A stretch of 64,000 nucleotides of DNA, from NCBI RefSeq assembly GCF_010509575.1, contig NZ_CP048437.1, positions 1,178,001-1,242,000 on the forward strand, given 5' to 3'. A program made the translations under genes and the position numbers. Below are positions 42,374 through 51,014 of the stretch, piece after piece. Every line of letters starts with the position of its first letter. The stretch's first letter is position 1. The DNA comes from Faecalibacterium duncaniae (GTDB lineage Bacteria; Bacillota; Clostridia; Oscillospirales; Ruminococcaceae). The notes below the pieces were generated by a model, which was not told where the DNA came from, did not search any database, and saw only the letters and a list, made by a program, of their open reading frames with translations.

Positions 42374-44745
42374 ACAGCGTCCTCCTTTTCAATGGTAAAC
42401 CGCAGCACAACGGGCTGGGTCTGCGGTGCAGAAACGGTCAGCAGGGCTTCTCCGGCAGTGCCCACGGTGCGCAGATAGGTTCCGGTCATGCCGCCCTCGG
42501 CAACGGCGGTCTGTGGGCCCACAAGGGCGGCGCTGCCCTCCACCGCAAACTGCACCGGGAACTGTGCGTAGGGGGCAGGGGTGCCATTCTCGTCCAGAAT
42601 GCGCACCCGGACAGCCGCCATATCGTAGGTATCCTGCTCCCGCAGGGTCGTCCGGCTGACCTTGACTTCCAAGTGCAGCTTTGCACTGGGGCAAAGGGTC
42701 ACGCTACGCACTACGGTGCCATCCTGCACGGCATCGAACCGCCAGCGGGTGGCCTCGCTGCCCCAGTTGCCCACATATTTGCCGTAAAGGGCCACGCCAT
42801 CTTCAAAGGTCATTTTGTAGTGCAGCATACACCAGCCGAATTTGACCTTGTAGGCCAGCGGCAGTCCCGCCAAGCCGTATTTTCCGGCGGCCAGCAGGCA
42901 GTCTCGCACAGCGGCTGCCTTGGCGGGGGAAAAGTGCTCCTGCGTTTCCAGCAGCTCGCCAATGGTATCGTCCATCACAAAGGGAGGGTGGGGCAGCGCC
43001 GTCCACTCGCTTTGGCGCAGGGTGGTGACGAACACGTCGTTTTTGTAAAGCCTTACCTGTTGGGCATTGCTGAAAACGTAGGTCGTGCCCAGCTGCCCGG
43101 CGGGGTTATCGCCGATGTCCATGGAGGAGCTGACCGCCAGCACCGGGTCAGCGTCACCCTGACTGGCATAGACCGCTGCCGCCAATTTGGGGTTGCGGAA
43201 GCTGTCCAGCACCCCGTGGTAGCAGATGCGATCCCCGGAGCCAAAGTCCTTGTGGGTCTGGTAGTCGAACATACACCAGCCAAAGCACCCGGCGTGCTCT
43301 CCGCTGGCATAGGCGGCGTTCTGCACCCGGACGTGCCGCAAGGCGTGCTCCTGTCGATGAGGGCCATCGTCAAAGGGCTTGGTGGGGTACATGTGACCGT
43401 TGCACTCCGAGATGAGCAGCGCCTTGCCCATATCCGGGGTCACGTCCTTTTTGGGCTTTGCGCCGGGCGTTACGCCGTTGTGGGAAAAATCGTTGTAGGC
43501 GTAGACATCCTCCAGCAGATGGCTTTTTTCCAGATACCGCACGCCGGAGGTGGCGCGGCTGGGGTCCAGCTGATGAGCAATTTGATTGGTGCGGGTGTAG
43601 AAGGCATCGTCGTCCACGCTCTCGTTGATGCGCACGCCCCACAGGATGATGCTGGGATGATTGCGGTTCTGCAAGATCATCTCTTGTAACATTGCACAGG
43701 CAGCGTCTTTCCATGCAGCATCTCCGATGTGCTGCCAGCCCGGCAGCTCGGTGAACACCAGCAGACCCCGCCGGTCGCACTCATCCAGAAAATATGGACT
43801 TTGGGGGTAGTGGCTGGTGCGCACGGCAGTGCAGTGCAGTTCCTCCTGCAAAATGCGGGCATCCTCCCGCTGCAGGCTTTCCGGTGCGGCGTAGCCGATG
43901 TAAGGGTAGCTCTGGTGTCGGTTCAGACCCCGCAGGAAGGTCTTTATTCCGTTGAGGTAAAAGCCATCCGCCCGGAACTCTGCGGTGCGGAAGCCAAACG
44001 TCACCTGTTTGCGGTCGATGGGTTGTCCGGCTGCGTTCAAAAGTTCTGCCACGGCATGATGCAGCACCGGGTGCTCGGTATCCCACGGCTGTGCGTCCGG
44101 GACGGAAAACTGCATCTTCCCGGCTTCTGCCGCCTGTGCGGTCTGCTCTGCCAGCAGGGTGCCGTCTGCGGTCTCCAGCCGGATGCGGACCGCCACGGCT
44201 GCGGGTGTGAGCTCTGCCGTCCACTGCACCACGGCCTCTTGCAGGGTGGGCGTGTAGACGAACAAATCGGTCAGGCGGCTCTCTGCCGTAGCTTCCAGCC
44301 AGACCTCCCGGTACAGCCCGCCGTAGGTCAGGTAGTCGATGACAAAGCCAAAGGGTGGAATGGCCGGGTCTTCACGGGTATCCAATTGCACGGTCAGCAG
44401 GTTTTCACCTTCCCGGTCCACAAGGTCTGTGATCTCCACCGCAAAGCCGGTATAGCCGCCCCGGTGCTGCCCGGCAACCCTGCCGTTGACCCGCACCACC
44501 GCCTGATGGGCGGCTCCGTCAAAGCGGAGGAACAGCCGGGGCGCAGCCTGCACTGGCGGCACCCGGAACCGTTTGCGGTAGCCGCAGACCATCTCGTAAT
44601 CGGCCGGGGAGGCATAGTGCAGTGGCACCTCCCGGCAGGTATGGGGCAAGCGGACGGCTTGCTGTTTTGGTACAGGCAGCCCCTTGCCAAAGGCTTCGGT
44701 CCAGTGGTGGGTAAACTCCCAATCATCGCAAAAACTGTGTTTCAT
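42364..44745 (-). CDS. GH2-family beta-galactosidase/glucuronidase
   Basis: 793 aa. Sugar-binding domain with GGYTGFAVEITD, Ig-like domain, then the catalytic barrel: FLRGLNRHQSYPYIG, RTSHYPQSPYFLDECDRRGL, acid/base Glu in WGVRINESVDDD and nucleophile Glu in LLISECNGHMYPTKPFD. A C-terminal Ig-like domain ends near residue 790. No signal peptide. Its ATG overlaps the TetR stop (ATGA), so it is the first structural gene of the operon. Beta-galactosidase is inferred from its neighbours; glucuronidase is not excluded. Confidence 0.9.
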   Translation of the reverse strand: MKHSFCDDWEFTHHWTEAFGKGLPVPKQQAVRLPHTCREVPLHYASPADYEMVCGYRKRFRVPPVQAAPRLFLRFDGAAHQAVVRVNGRVAGQHRGGYTGFAVEITDLVDREGENLLTVQLDTREDPAIPPFGFVIDYLTYGGLYREVWLEATAESRLTDLFVYTPTLQEAVVQWTAELTPAAVAVRIRLETADGTLLAEQTAQAAEAGKMQFSVPDAQPWDTEHPVLHHAVAELLNAAGQPIDRKQVTFGFRTAEFRADGFYLNGIKTFLRGLNRHQSYPYIGYAAPESLQREDARILQEELHCTAVRTSHYPQSPYFLDECDRRGLLVFTELPGWQHIGDAAWKDAACAMLQEMILQNRNHPSIILWGVRINESVDDDAFYTRTNQIAHQLDPSRATSGVRYLEKSHLLEDVYAYNDFSHNGVTPGAKPKKDVTPDMGKALLISECNGHMYPTKPFDDGPHRQEHALRHVRVQNAAYASGEHAGCFGWCMFDYQTHKDFGSGDRICYHGVLDSFRNPKLAAAVYASQGDADPVLAVSSSMDIGDNPAGQLGTTYVFSNAQQVRLYKNDVFVTTLRQSEWTALPHPPFVMDDTIGELLETQEHFSPAKAAAVRDCLLAAGKYGLAGLPLAYKVKFGWCMLHYKMTFEDGVALYGKYVGNWGSEATRWRFDAVQDGTVVRSVTLCPSAKLHLEVKVSRTTLREQDTYDMAAVRVRILDENGTPAPYAQFPVQFAVEGSAALVGPQTAVAEGGMTGTYLRTVGTAGEALLTVSAPQTQPVVLRFTIEKEDAVWN

Positions 44746-45305
44746 CGCGGCAGCACTCCTTCCAGTAAGATCGAGATCATTTCCTCCAGTACAGCCACAT
44801 ACTGCACCCCGCTTTCTGCCAGACTGCGGTCTGCCAGAAAGCTCTCAATGGACGCGGTGATCATCTGCCGCAGCACCGGCAGGGATACCGGGCGCATGAC
44901 CCCCTCTGCCACAGCCTGATCCAGCAGCGCCATGGTGGGTTCCCACCCGTTTTCCAATTGACTGCGCACCCGCGCCGCCACCATCGGGTATTTTTCGTCC
45001 AGCTCCTTCATCTGCCGCAGGTCCAACGCAGCATATTCCGTCGGCATGGCAATGATGACTGCCCGCAGCTTTTCCTGCAAAGTACCGCTGCCTGCCAGAA
45101 TTTCCTGCTTGCAGCGGTGGATGTCCGCAAAGGCGTGGTCTACCATGTCCAGCAGAAGCGCCTCCTTGGAGGGGTAAACGGTGTAGATGGTCTTTTTGCT
45201 GATGTGCAGCGGCTCTGCCACCTGTTGCATGGTGAAATGCAGCCCCTGTTGACGGAATAACTGCATCGCCTGTATGCGCACCAGCGCATCGAGCTTTTCC
45301 TGCAT
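44742..45305 (-). CDS. TetR-family regulator of the galactoside operon
   Basis: 187 aa from ATG 45305 (AAGGAGGACGCTC upstream). HTH near residues 22-46 (LHFTMQQVAEPLHISKKTIY with TVYPSKEALLLDMV) and an all-helical ligand domain. First gene of TetR-GH2-GPH-GH36 and followed by ATGA overlap, so it probably represses its own operon. Palindromic GGTTTCC/GGAAACC sites lie across the promoter. Confidence 0.88.
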   Translation of the reverse strand: MQEKLDALVRIQAMQLFRQQGLHFTMQQVAEPLHISKKTIYTVYPSKEALLLDMVDHAFADIHRCKQEILAGSGTLQEKLRAVIIAMPTEYAALDLRQMKELDEKYPMVAARVRSQLENGWEPTMALLDQAVAEGVMRPVSLPVLRQMITASIESFLADRSLAESGVQYVAVLEEMISILLEGVLPR

Positions 45306-45320
45306 GAGCGTCCTCCTTGT

Positions 45321-45386
45321 GGAAACTGTGCTTGCTTTTCTGGTTTCCATTCTAGTGCGGAAACCGAGCTAAATCAAGCGGTTTCC
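45321..45386 (-). promoter_or_regulatory. Promoter and operators of the TetR-GH2-GPH-GH36 operon
   Basis: On the minus strand TTGATT (45377-45372), 17-base spacer, TAGAAT (45354-45349). Four GGTTTCC or GGAAACC half-sites at 45321, 45342, 45359 and 45380; the pair 45342-45365 (10-base gap) straddles the -10, and 45380 lies just upstream of the -35. Arrangement fits repression by the TetR protein. Confidence 0.7.
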
Positions 45387-45435
45387 GCATTTTCTGCGTT
45401 CTGCCAAGAAAGTGCAGACATTTTGCAGCAGAATG

Positions 45436-45475
45436 ACAAAAAGAACCCCGGCGTGCCTTGAAAGCTGCCGGGGTC
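45436..45475. terminator. Terminator of nnrE
   Basis: Stem ACCCCGGC / GCCGGGGT with a 14-base loop. On the minus strand TTCTTTTTG follows; on the plus strand CTTTTG follows, so it may serve in both directions. Confidence 0.7.
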
Positions 45476-45513
45476 TTTTGCGTGCAGGTGCTTTTCCGCA
45501 GCGGCAAGCCTCG

Positions 45514-46167
45514 TCAAAACTCCGGGTGCCATTCGTCCCGGATGCCAATGTCGGCACAGACGATTTTTCCGCACAGCGGCGCAGAAGCTTCTGCGATATG
45601 TAAAGGCTTATAGCTGTCGAAGGTTACGGTCAAATCTGCATGGGCAGCACCCTCGGCAACCTCCCCGGTATCCGTGTTGATGCCGCTGGGTAGGTCTACG
45701 GCAAGCACAAAGGCACCGCTCTTGTGCAGACGGCGCATCAGCCCGCAGGCAGCAAGGCCGGAAGGCCGCAATTCACCATGGAACCCGGTGCCGTAGAGGG
45801 CATCCACAGCAGCATCAAAGTACTGGGTTTCCAGTACAGAGCAGTCGGTGCAGATAGGCACCGGCAGGGAGTGCAGACGCTCAAAATTGCGGGTGGCGTC
45901 CGCAGTTTTCGGCTCGCCCTCAGCCAGAAGAACGGTCACATTCCAACCGTCTTTTGCTGCAGCACGGGCAATCACGAACCCATCGCCGCCGTTGTTGCCC
46001 TTTCCGCAGACCACCAGCAGCCTGCCGGGATGCGGGAACTGCTTTTGCAGTTCAGCGTAAGCCGCCAGTCCGGCATTTTCCATCATTTGCAGGTAGGGCA
46101 GACCGTGGACATCCCCGGCTCGTTCAATTTCCTTCATCTGCGCAGCCGTCACAATGCGATGTTTCAT
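45514..46167 (-). CDS. nnrE: NAD(P)H-hydrate epimerase
   Basis: 217 aa, matching the YjeF N-terminal domain. LVVCGKGNNGGDGFVIARAA is the Rossmann signature, AVDALYGTGFHGELR holds the catalytic Asp, and LAVDLPSGINTDTG and VTFDSYKPLH follow. It epimerises damaged NADHX so that the dehydratase can repair it. The dehydratase domain is absent here and must be encoded elsewhere. ATG 46167 follows AAGAAGGTGCCAAC. Confidence 0.92.
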   Translation of the reverse strand: MKHRIVTAAQMKEIERAGDVHGLPYLQMMENAGLAAYAELQKQFPHPGRLLVVCGKGNNGGDGFVIARAAAKDGWNVTVLLAEGEPKTADATRNFERLHSLPVPICTDCSVLETQYFDAAVDALYGTGFHGELRPSGLAACGLMRRLHKSGAFVLAVDLPSGINTDTGEVAEGAAHADLTVTFDSYKPLHIAEASAPLCGKIVCADIGIRDEWHPEF

Positions 46168-46248
46168 GTTGGCACCTTCTTTCTATCTCTATTATAATGG
46201 ATGAGAATGTTTGGAACAAGATGAAAGATACCGGTGCATAGAATCTGT

Positions 46249-46286
46249 CCCCGGAGAGTTGGAACAAGCCCTCCGGGGGCATTTTT
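46249..46286 (+). terminator. Terminator without a visible upstream gene
   Basis: CCCCGGAG / CTCCGGGG with a 14-base loop, then GCATTTTTGC. Only a 14-codon frame ending at 46241 (MDENVWNKMKDTGA) precedes it on this strand, so it may be left from a deleted gene. Confidence 0.7.
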
Positions 46287-46369
46287 GCTTTTCACTATCT
46301 TTTCCGTAGGGGAAAACCATGGTATACTGAACACAACGAATCCAAAGTAATAAACCTGGAGGTACCGTT

Positions 46370-46741
46370 ATGAAGTGGGGAATTTTAGCCACCGGCACCA
46401 TTGCCAAAAAGTTTGCATCCACAGTGGAACAGATGGGCGCAGAGGGGGAGCGGCTTGTTGCCGTGGGGTCACGGCACATGGAAAGCGCACAGGCGTTTGC
46501 ACAGCAGTATGGCATTCCTCGCTGCTATGACTCCTACGAAGCCCTTGACGCAGACCCGGAGGTCATCCGCTGCTCGGTGGACATCAACGGCTTTGAGTAC
46601 GAGATCCGGGAAGCAAGCCGCTGCGTCAAACTGGGGCGTACCGACAGCGACCGCTACACCCCGCAGGACAGCCTTGCCCTGACCCGCCTGATGTACGACA
46701 CCCGCATGAGCTGGGGCATGAAGTTTGCGGGCGAGGTGTAA
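46370..46741 (+). pseudogene. Gfo/Idh/MocA oxidoreductase with in-frame internal deletion
   Basis: 123 aa, against about 320 for the family. The N-terminal Rossmann part is intact (MKWGILATGTIAKKFASTVE, VAVGSRHMESAQAFAQQYG, CYDSYEALDADPEV), then it jumps to the C-terminal block VDINGFEYEIREASRC with SLALTRLMYDTRMSWGMKF. The EKP catalytic segment and the substrate domain are missing, so it cannot be active. ATG 46370 has GGAGGTACCGTT upstream and TATACT further up, so it may still be expressed. Confidence 0.85.
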
Positions 46742-46831
46742 GCACACACCTTGCCGCAAAGGGCTTTTTTTGCGTGCGGAGACTATGGCATACGGAGCGC
46801 GACAACTCGGAGTTTGACGAGGTAAAAGAAT

Positions 46832-47449
46832 ATGAATGGAAAACATCTATTTCTTACATCTGCAGGGTTGACCGATAAGATGAAAGAGAAATTCTTTGAT
46901 ATTATTGGAAAGTGTCCGAAGGATGTGAAAGTGCTTTATATTCCAACAGCTGGCATTGAAACAGATGGTGCAAGAGAGTCGCTTGCAATATGTTTTCATG
47001 AACTCTTTCTAATGGGAATTCAGTACGAAAATATATTAGTGTACAATCTGGAATTAATTCTTTCAAAAGACTATCAAAGAACCTATTCTTCGTATGTTAC
47101 AACCCCGTTTATGCTTACAAGGCTATTAACTTTTGAAGAATTAAACCAATTTGATGCTGTTTTTGTCAGTGGTGGTGATGTATCTGTGCTTTGTCGTGAA
47201 ATGTCTAGAACTGGTTTTGATAGAATACTTAATAATGCAATTAAAAACGGACTTATATATGTCGGAATCAGTGCAGGAAGTATGTATGCGGCGGGAAATT
47301 TAACAGATGGATTACATATTATTGACAATCCTATTATCCCCCATTGGAATGGTTCTGAAACAACAGTATTACCGAACGGCAAAGATGAGATTAAGCTTGC
47401 TGATGGAAAAGCTGTTTATGTAGAGGATAATTACATGAGTGTAATATGA
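46832..47449 (+). CDS. pepE: Peptidase E (S51 dipeptidase)
   Basis: 205 aa. VLYIPTAGIETDGARES, FVSGGDVSVLCREM and the nucleophile Ser in VGISAGSMYAAGN define family S51 (alpha-aspartyl dipeptidase or cyanophycinase-like). The C-terminal NGSETTVLPNG..VEDNYMSVI is complete. Much more AT-rich than its neighbours, so probably acquired separately. Confidence 0.85.
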   Translation: MNGKHLFLTSAGLTDKMKEKFFDIIGKCPKDVKVLYIPTAGIETDGARESLAICFHELFLMGIQYENILVYNLELILSKDYQRTYSSYVTTPFMLTRLLTFEELNQFDAVFVSGGDVSVLCREMSRTGFDRILNNAIKNGLIYVGISAGSMYAAGNLTDGLHIIDNPIIPHWNGSETTVLPNGKDEIKLADGKAVYVEDNYMSVI

Positions 47450-47525
47450 TGCACATGTAGGATTAGTCAAATTCCAGTCTGCCGGGCAGACAGGTAACTG
47501 AAAAACACAAAATGAAGGAGCAGCC

Positions 47526-48296
47526 ATGGTACTTTATTTTACGGGAACCGGCAACAGCCGGTATCTGGCGCGGCGCATTGCCGAAGGGTTGGAGATGCCG
47601 CTTTACGACCTGAACGCCTGCATCAAGGCAAGGGATACCGCTCCGGTGCAGACTGGCCGGGATGTGGTGCTGGTCACGCCTACCTACGCATGGCGCATCC
47701 CCCGGGTGGTGTCGGAGTGGCTGGGCAAAACCGCGCTGACCGGGGCAGAGCGTATCTGGTTTGTGATGGACTGCGGCAGTGAGATCGGCAATGCGGCAGG
47801 CTATAACCGGCAGCTTGCGGCGCAAAAGCAGCTGCAGTACATGGGTACAGCCCAGATCATCATGCCGGAAAACTACATTGCCATGTTTAATGCACCCCCA
47901 AAAGAGCAGGCAAAGAGCATCGTGGGGCAGGCAGAGCCTGAACTTCAGAAGGTGCTGACCCAGCTCAAGGCCGGGCAGGAATTTCCCCCGCCGAGAGACA
48001 ACCTCTACGACCGCTTTATGAGCGGCCCGGTGAACCCGGTGTTCTATCGGTTTTTTGTAAAAGCAGAGGCCTTCCGGGCAACGAGTGCCTGCATCGGCTG
48101 CGGTAAGTGTGTGGAGCTGTGCCCCCTGAACAACATCCGTTTGGAAAACGGAAAGCCGCTCTGGGGCAAAAACTGCACCCACTGCATGGCGTGCATCTGC
48201 TATTGCCCCAAAGAGGCCATCGAGTACGGCAAGAAGAGCAGGGGAAAGCCCCGGTATCACTTTGAAGCGCTGGAAAGGAAGCAGCAGGACGTGTGA
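47526..48296 (+). CDS. EFR1-family ferredoxin with flavodoxin domain
   Basis: 256 aa. N-terminal flavodoxin-like domain (YFTGTGNSRYLARRIAEGL binds FMN phosphate; VVLVTPTYAWRIPRVVSEWL) and two C-terminal 4Fe-4S clusters (CIGCGKCVELCPLNNI and CTHCMACICYCPKEAI). It should carry electrons between flavin and Fe-S centres in the cytoplasm. ATG 47526 follows GAAGGAGCAGCC. The next gene begins 17 bases later. Confidence 0.9.
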   Translation: MVLYFTGTGNSRYLARRIAEGLEMPLYDLNACIKARDTAPVQTGRDVVLVTPTYAWRIPRVVSEWLGKTALTGAERIWFVMDCGSEIGNAAGYNRQLAAQKQLQYMGTAQIIMPENYIAMFNAPPKEQAKSIVGQAEPELQKVLTQLKAGQEFPPPRDNLYDRFMSGPVNPVFYRFFVKAEAFRATSACIGCGKCVELCPLNNIRLENGKPLWGKNCTHCMACICYCPKEAIEYGKKSRGKPRYHFEALERKQQDV

Positions 48297-48313
48297 AGGA
48301 GAGCGGAAATTAG

Positions 48314-48940
48314 ATGAAGTTTTTATACTTGCATGGGTTGGGACAAAAACCAGACAGTTGGGACAGAGTAATAAAAGAAACGACGGTCTCGGATAGAAGC
48401 GCCAGCTTGAGCTTGGCAGAGATGCTGGAAGGAAAAGCGGCCACTTATAAGGAGCTGTATACTGCATTCTCAGAAGAGTGCAACAAGGAAAATGACGAAA
48501 TCGTTTTGTGCGGGCTTTCCTTGGGTGCTGTTCTGGCACTGAATTATGCGATAGACCATCCGAATAAAGTAAAGGCACTGGTGCTAATTGCAGCACAATA
48601 TAAAATGCCTGAAAAGCTATTGAAGTTCCAGAATATGCTGTTTCGCTTTATGCCGAATACAATGTTCAAGCAATTTGGCCTCAAAAAAGCAGATGTGATC
48701 AGTTTGTGCGGTACGATGACGGAATTGGATTTCAGGGATTCATTATGTAAGGTGTCCTGTCCGGCATTGATCGTTTGTGGGGAAAAGGACAACGCAAACA
48801 AAAAAGCCTCAAAGGAACTTGCCGGTTATTTGAGCGATTCCCACTTCCATGAACTTTTGAAAACAGGCCATGAAGCAAACATAGAATCTCCGGAGGAATT
48901 GGCAACAGTGTTACAGGAATTTTATGATAATGTCGAATAA
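48314..48940 (+). CDS. Alpha/beta hydrolase
   Basis: 208 aa. FLYLHGLGQKPDSWDRVI is the oxyanion motif, nucleophile Ser in VLCGLSLGAVLALNYA, late Asp in ALIVCGEKDNANK and His in LKTGHEANIESPEE, so the triad is complete. Small, without a lid. Lies 17 bases after the EFR1 gene, probably in one transcript with it; substrate unknown. Confidence 0.85.
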   Translation: MKFLYLHGLGQKPDSWDRVIKETTVSDRSASLSLAEMLEGKAATYKELYTAFSEECNKENDEIVLCGLSLGAVLALNYAIDHPNKVKALVLIAAQYKMPEKLLKFQNMLFRFMPNTMFKQFGLKKADVISLCGTMTELDFRDSLCKVSCPALIVCGEKDNANKKASKELAGYLSDSHFHELLKTGHEANIESPEELATVLQEFYDNVE

Positions 48941-48972
48941 ACTACGATTCATCAAAGAAAGAGGACTGTAAA

Positions 48973-49362
48973 ATGAACATCGAAGAACGGGCGGCACAGG
49001 CTGCCGCATGGAAAGCTACTGGACAGTGCAACTGTGCACAGGCGGTGCTGAAGGCATTTGAGGACAAGCTGCCGGTGGATGCCGACACCCTGATGAAGCT
49101 GGGCGCAGGCTATGCCGCCGGCATGGGCTGCATGGAGAGCACCTGCGGCGCACTGATCGGCGCTGTGATGGTGGCGGGCATCGTCACCGACGGCAAGGGC
49201 ACACCCCGCATTTCCAAGGAGCTGCTGCAAAATTTTCAGGAAAAGTGCGGTGCTACCATCTGCAAGGATCTGAAGGGGATAGAGAACGGCGCACCGCTGT
49301 GCCCGTGCCCGGAGTGCGTCCGCAACGCTGTTCTGGCACTGGGCGAGGTGCTGGGAGAGTAA
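48973..49362 (+). CDS. C_GCAxxG_C_C family redox protein
   Basis: 129 aa. CNCAQAVLKAF, GAGYAAGMGCMESTCGALIG, CGATICKDLKG and CPCPECVRNA carry the family's conserved cysteines, thought to bind a metal or Fe-S centre. Common in anaerobes next to redox genes; function not established. ATG 48973 follows AAAGAGGACTGTAAA. Confidence 0.85.
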   Translation: MNIEERAAQAAAWKATGQCNCAQAVLKAFEDKLPVDADTLMKLGAGYAAGMGCMESTCGALIGAVMVAGIVTDGKGTPRISKELLQNFQEKCGATICKDLKGIENGAPLCPCPECVRNAVLALGEVLGE

Positions 49363-49363
49363 G

Positions 49364-49519
49364 ATGAAGAAGATCTTGTTTGTTTGCCATGTGAATATCT
49401 GCCGCAGCCCTATGGCGGAATTTGTGATGAAGGATTTAGTGGAAAAGGCGGGGATTTCCGCACAGTTTGAAATCGCCTCGGCGGCCACAAGCACCGAGGC
49501 ATCAGCCTGCGCAGCATGA
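49364..49519 (+). pseudogene. Low-molecular-weight phosphotyrosine phosphatase fragment
   Basis: 51 aa left of about 150. MKKILFVCHVNICRSPMAEF contains the phosphatase loop, but with CHVNICRS in place of the usual CxGNICRS, followed by VEKAGISAQFEIASAATSTE. After that the frame runs into foreign sequence and a TGA at 49517. In another frame the joined piece reads GISLRSMTDLLEQKSSL, the tail of an unrelated protein. A deletion fused the two out of frame. It begins 1 base after the preceding stop. Confidence 0.8.
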
Positions 49520-49549
49520 CAGACCTGTTGGAGCAGAAGTCTTCCCTGT

Positions 49550-49589
49550 AAAAATGGTACGCCGGAGCGTCCACAGATGCTCCGGCGTA
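49550..49589 (-). terminator. Terminator of the NapH-FMN operon
   Basis: Perfect 11-bp arms (TACGCCGGAGC at 49558, complement ending 49589), then CCATTTTTAC on the minus strand. Confidence 0.8.
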
Positions 49590-49659
49590 TCGAAATGATA
49601 GATCTCCCAGCCAAAAGGATGCTGATGCACAAATACTGCGCAGCAGCCTCCTTTTTAGT

Positions 49660-50559
49660 TCAGATGAATCGGCAAAAGCCCAGCCAGCAGCCCAGCAGGA
49701 AGAAGAGCAGCGCCTTACCCAGCACCGGCAGCCACAGGCTCTTGCACAGGGCCATATCCCACCGGTGGATGTTCTGCTTGGGGCAGGTGCCAACGCAGGC
49801 TTCACAGGCGATGCATTCCCCGCTGCGCAGGCTGGTTTCCTCCAGCTTCAGGCACACCGGGCACTGCTGTTTACAGGCATTGCAGCCCGGGATGCAGCCG
49901 TCGCTCTGCCGGTGCAGCCGCGCAAATGGCAGCACCGGCAGCAGGGCAAACACCGCTCCCATGGGGCAGAGGAACTGACAGAAGAACCGGGGCTGCACCG
50001 CCATACCCAGCAAAATGAGCACAAGCAGCCCGATGCCCACACCAAAGCCCTCCGGCGGCAGATGCAGAGCCGTCAGGCGGGAAAACACCTCCCACGGGCT
50101 TGCGCCGGTCAGCATCTTTTCCTGCCGGGTCACATACAGTGCTACCAGCCATGCCAGCAGCAGATATTTGACCTTCTGCCCCAAAAGCACCGCCCGCTCT
50201 GGCAGACGGAGCTGCTTTTTGCGGTGGAACAGCTTTTTCTGAATCAGCCCGGAAAGCGCCCAGACGGCATCGCCCAAGCTGCCGAAGGCGCAGGCGTACC
50301 CACAGAAAAAACGGTCGAAAAGCAGGGTGAAGCCGCACAGCCCCAGCAGGGAAAGTGTGAAGCTGTCCACAGAGAGCACCTCGCCTGCACCGATGTGCAG
50401 AAAGATCTGTTTTACCCCGGAAAACCCGGCCACGAATGCGCCCGGCATGGACACAAAGAAGAACAACTGCACCCCGGTGCGCAGCCATGTACGGCGCTTT
50501 TTGTCCCGCTGACGCTGCTGCGCCGCTGTTAAAGGCTTTGCCTGTGTTTTTTCCATCAT
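49660..50559 (-). CDS. NapH/PceC-type membrane ferredoxin
   Basis: 299 aa. Five or six TM helices; RFFCGYACAFGSLGDAVW and FFCQFLCPMGAVFALLP are the CxxxCPxG-like redox motifs of NapH, PceC and RdxA membrane proteins, and two 4Fe-4S motifs follow (CIPGCNACKQQCPVC and CIACEACVGTCPKQNI). It should move electrons from cytoplasmic Fe-S proteins across the membrane to an extracellular flavoprotein. Last gene of a three-gene operon with two FMN-binding proteins (4-base overlap). Confidence 0.88.
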   Translation of the reverse strand: MMEKTQAKPLTAAQQRQRDKKRRTWLRTGVQLFFFVSMPGAFVAGFSGVKQIFLHIGAGEVLSVDSFTLSLLGLCGFTLLFDRFFCGYACAFGSLGDAVWALSGLIQKKLFHRKKQLRLPERAVLLGQKVKYLLLAWLVALYVTRQEKMLTGASPWEVFSRLTALHLPPEGFGVGIGLLVLILLGMAVQPRFFCQFLCPMGAVFALLPVLPFARLHRQSDGCIPGCNACKQQCPVCLKLEETSLRSGECIACEACVGTCPKQNIHRWDMALCKSLWLPVLGKALLFFLLGCWLGFCRFI

Positions 50560-51014
50560 CCTGCCGCCTTTCCCAGTGCGTTCTCTACCGCACCGATAAG
50601 TCCTTCTGCCGTGAGGGTAGCGCCGGAAACGGTGTCCACCTCAGCAGACTGCACTGCCAGCATCTCGTCCAGCAAAGGCAGCGCCTGCTTATAGTAGGGC
50701 TTATCCTCGCCGGAAGCATCCAGCACCGCAATATCGGTCATTTTTCCGTTCTGGATAGTCACCGACACCCGAATGACATCGCCAAAACCATAGGCGCTGC
50801 CCTCATAGATGCCGTCCCGGTAGCCGCTCTGCTCTGCCTGTGCTGCGCTCTGCGCCTGCAAAACGGAAGCATTGTAGGCTTCAACTTCGGCAATTTCCTG
50901 CTTGCGCTGGCTTACCGCTGCCGCCCGGATCAGCGCCACCTGCTGGTATTGCCACAGTACCCCCAAAATTAGCAGCAGGTTCACCGCCCGGAGGAGAAAA
51001 TTTTTGTATTTCAT
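50556..51014 (-). CDS. FMN-binding-domain protein, single domain
   Basis: 152 aa. An N-terminal signal anchor (LRAVNLLLILGVLWQYQQVAL), a coiled linker and an extracellular FMN-binding domain (YRDGIYEGSAYGFGDVIRV to VDTVSGATLTAEGLIGAV). The DxVSGAT motif carries the Thr to which ApbE attaches FMN in this family; no apbE gene is in the window. It overlaps both neighbours by 4 bases. Confidence 0.88.
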   Translation of the reverse strand: MKYKNFLLRAVNLLLILGVLWQYQQVALIRAAAVSQRKQEIAEVEAYNASVLQAQSAAQAEQSGYRDGIYEGSAYGFGDVIRVSVTIQNGKMTDIAVLDASGEDKPYYKQALPLLDEMLAVQSAEVDTVSGATLTAEGLIGAVENALGKAAG

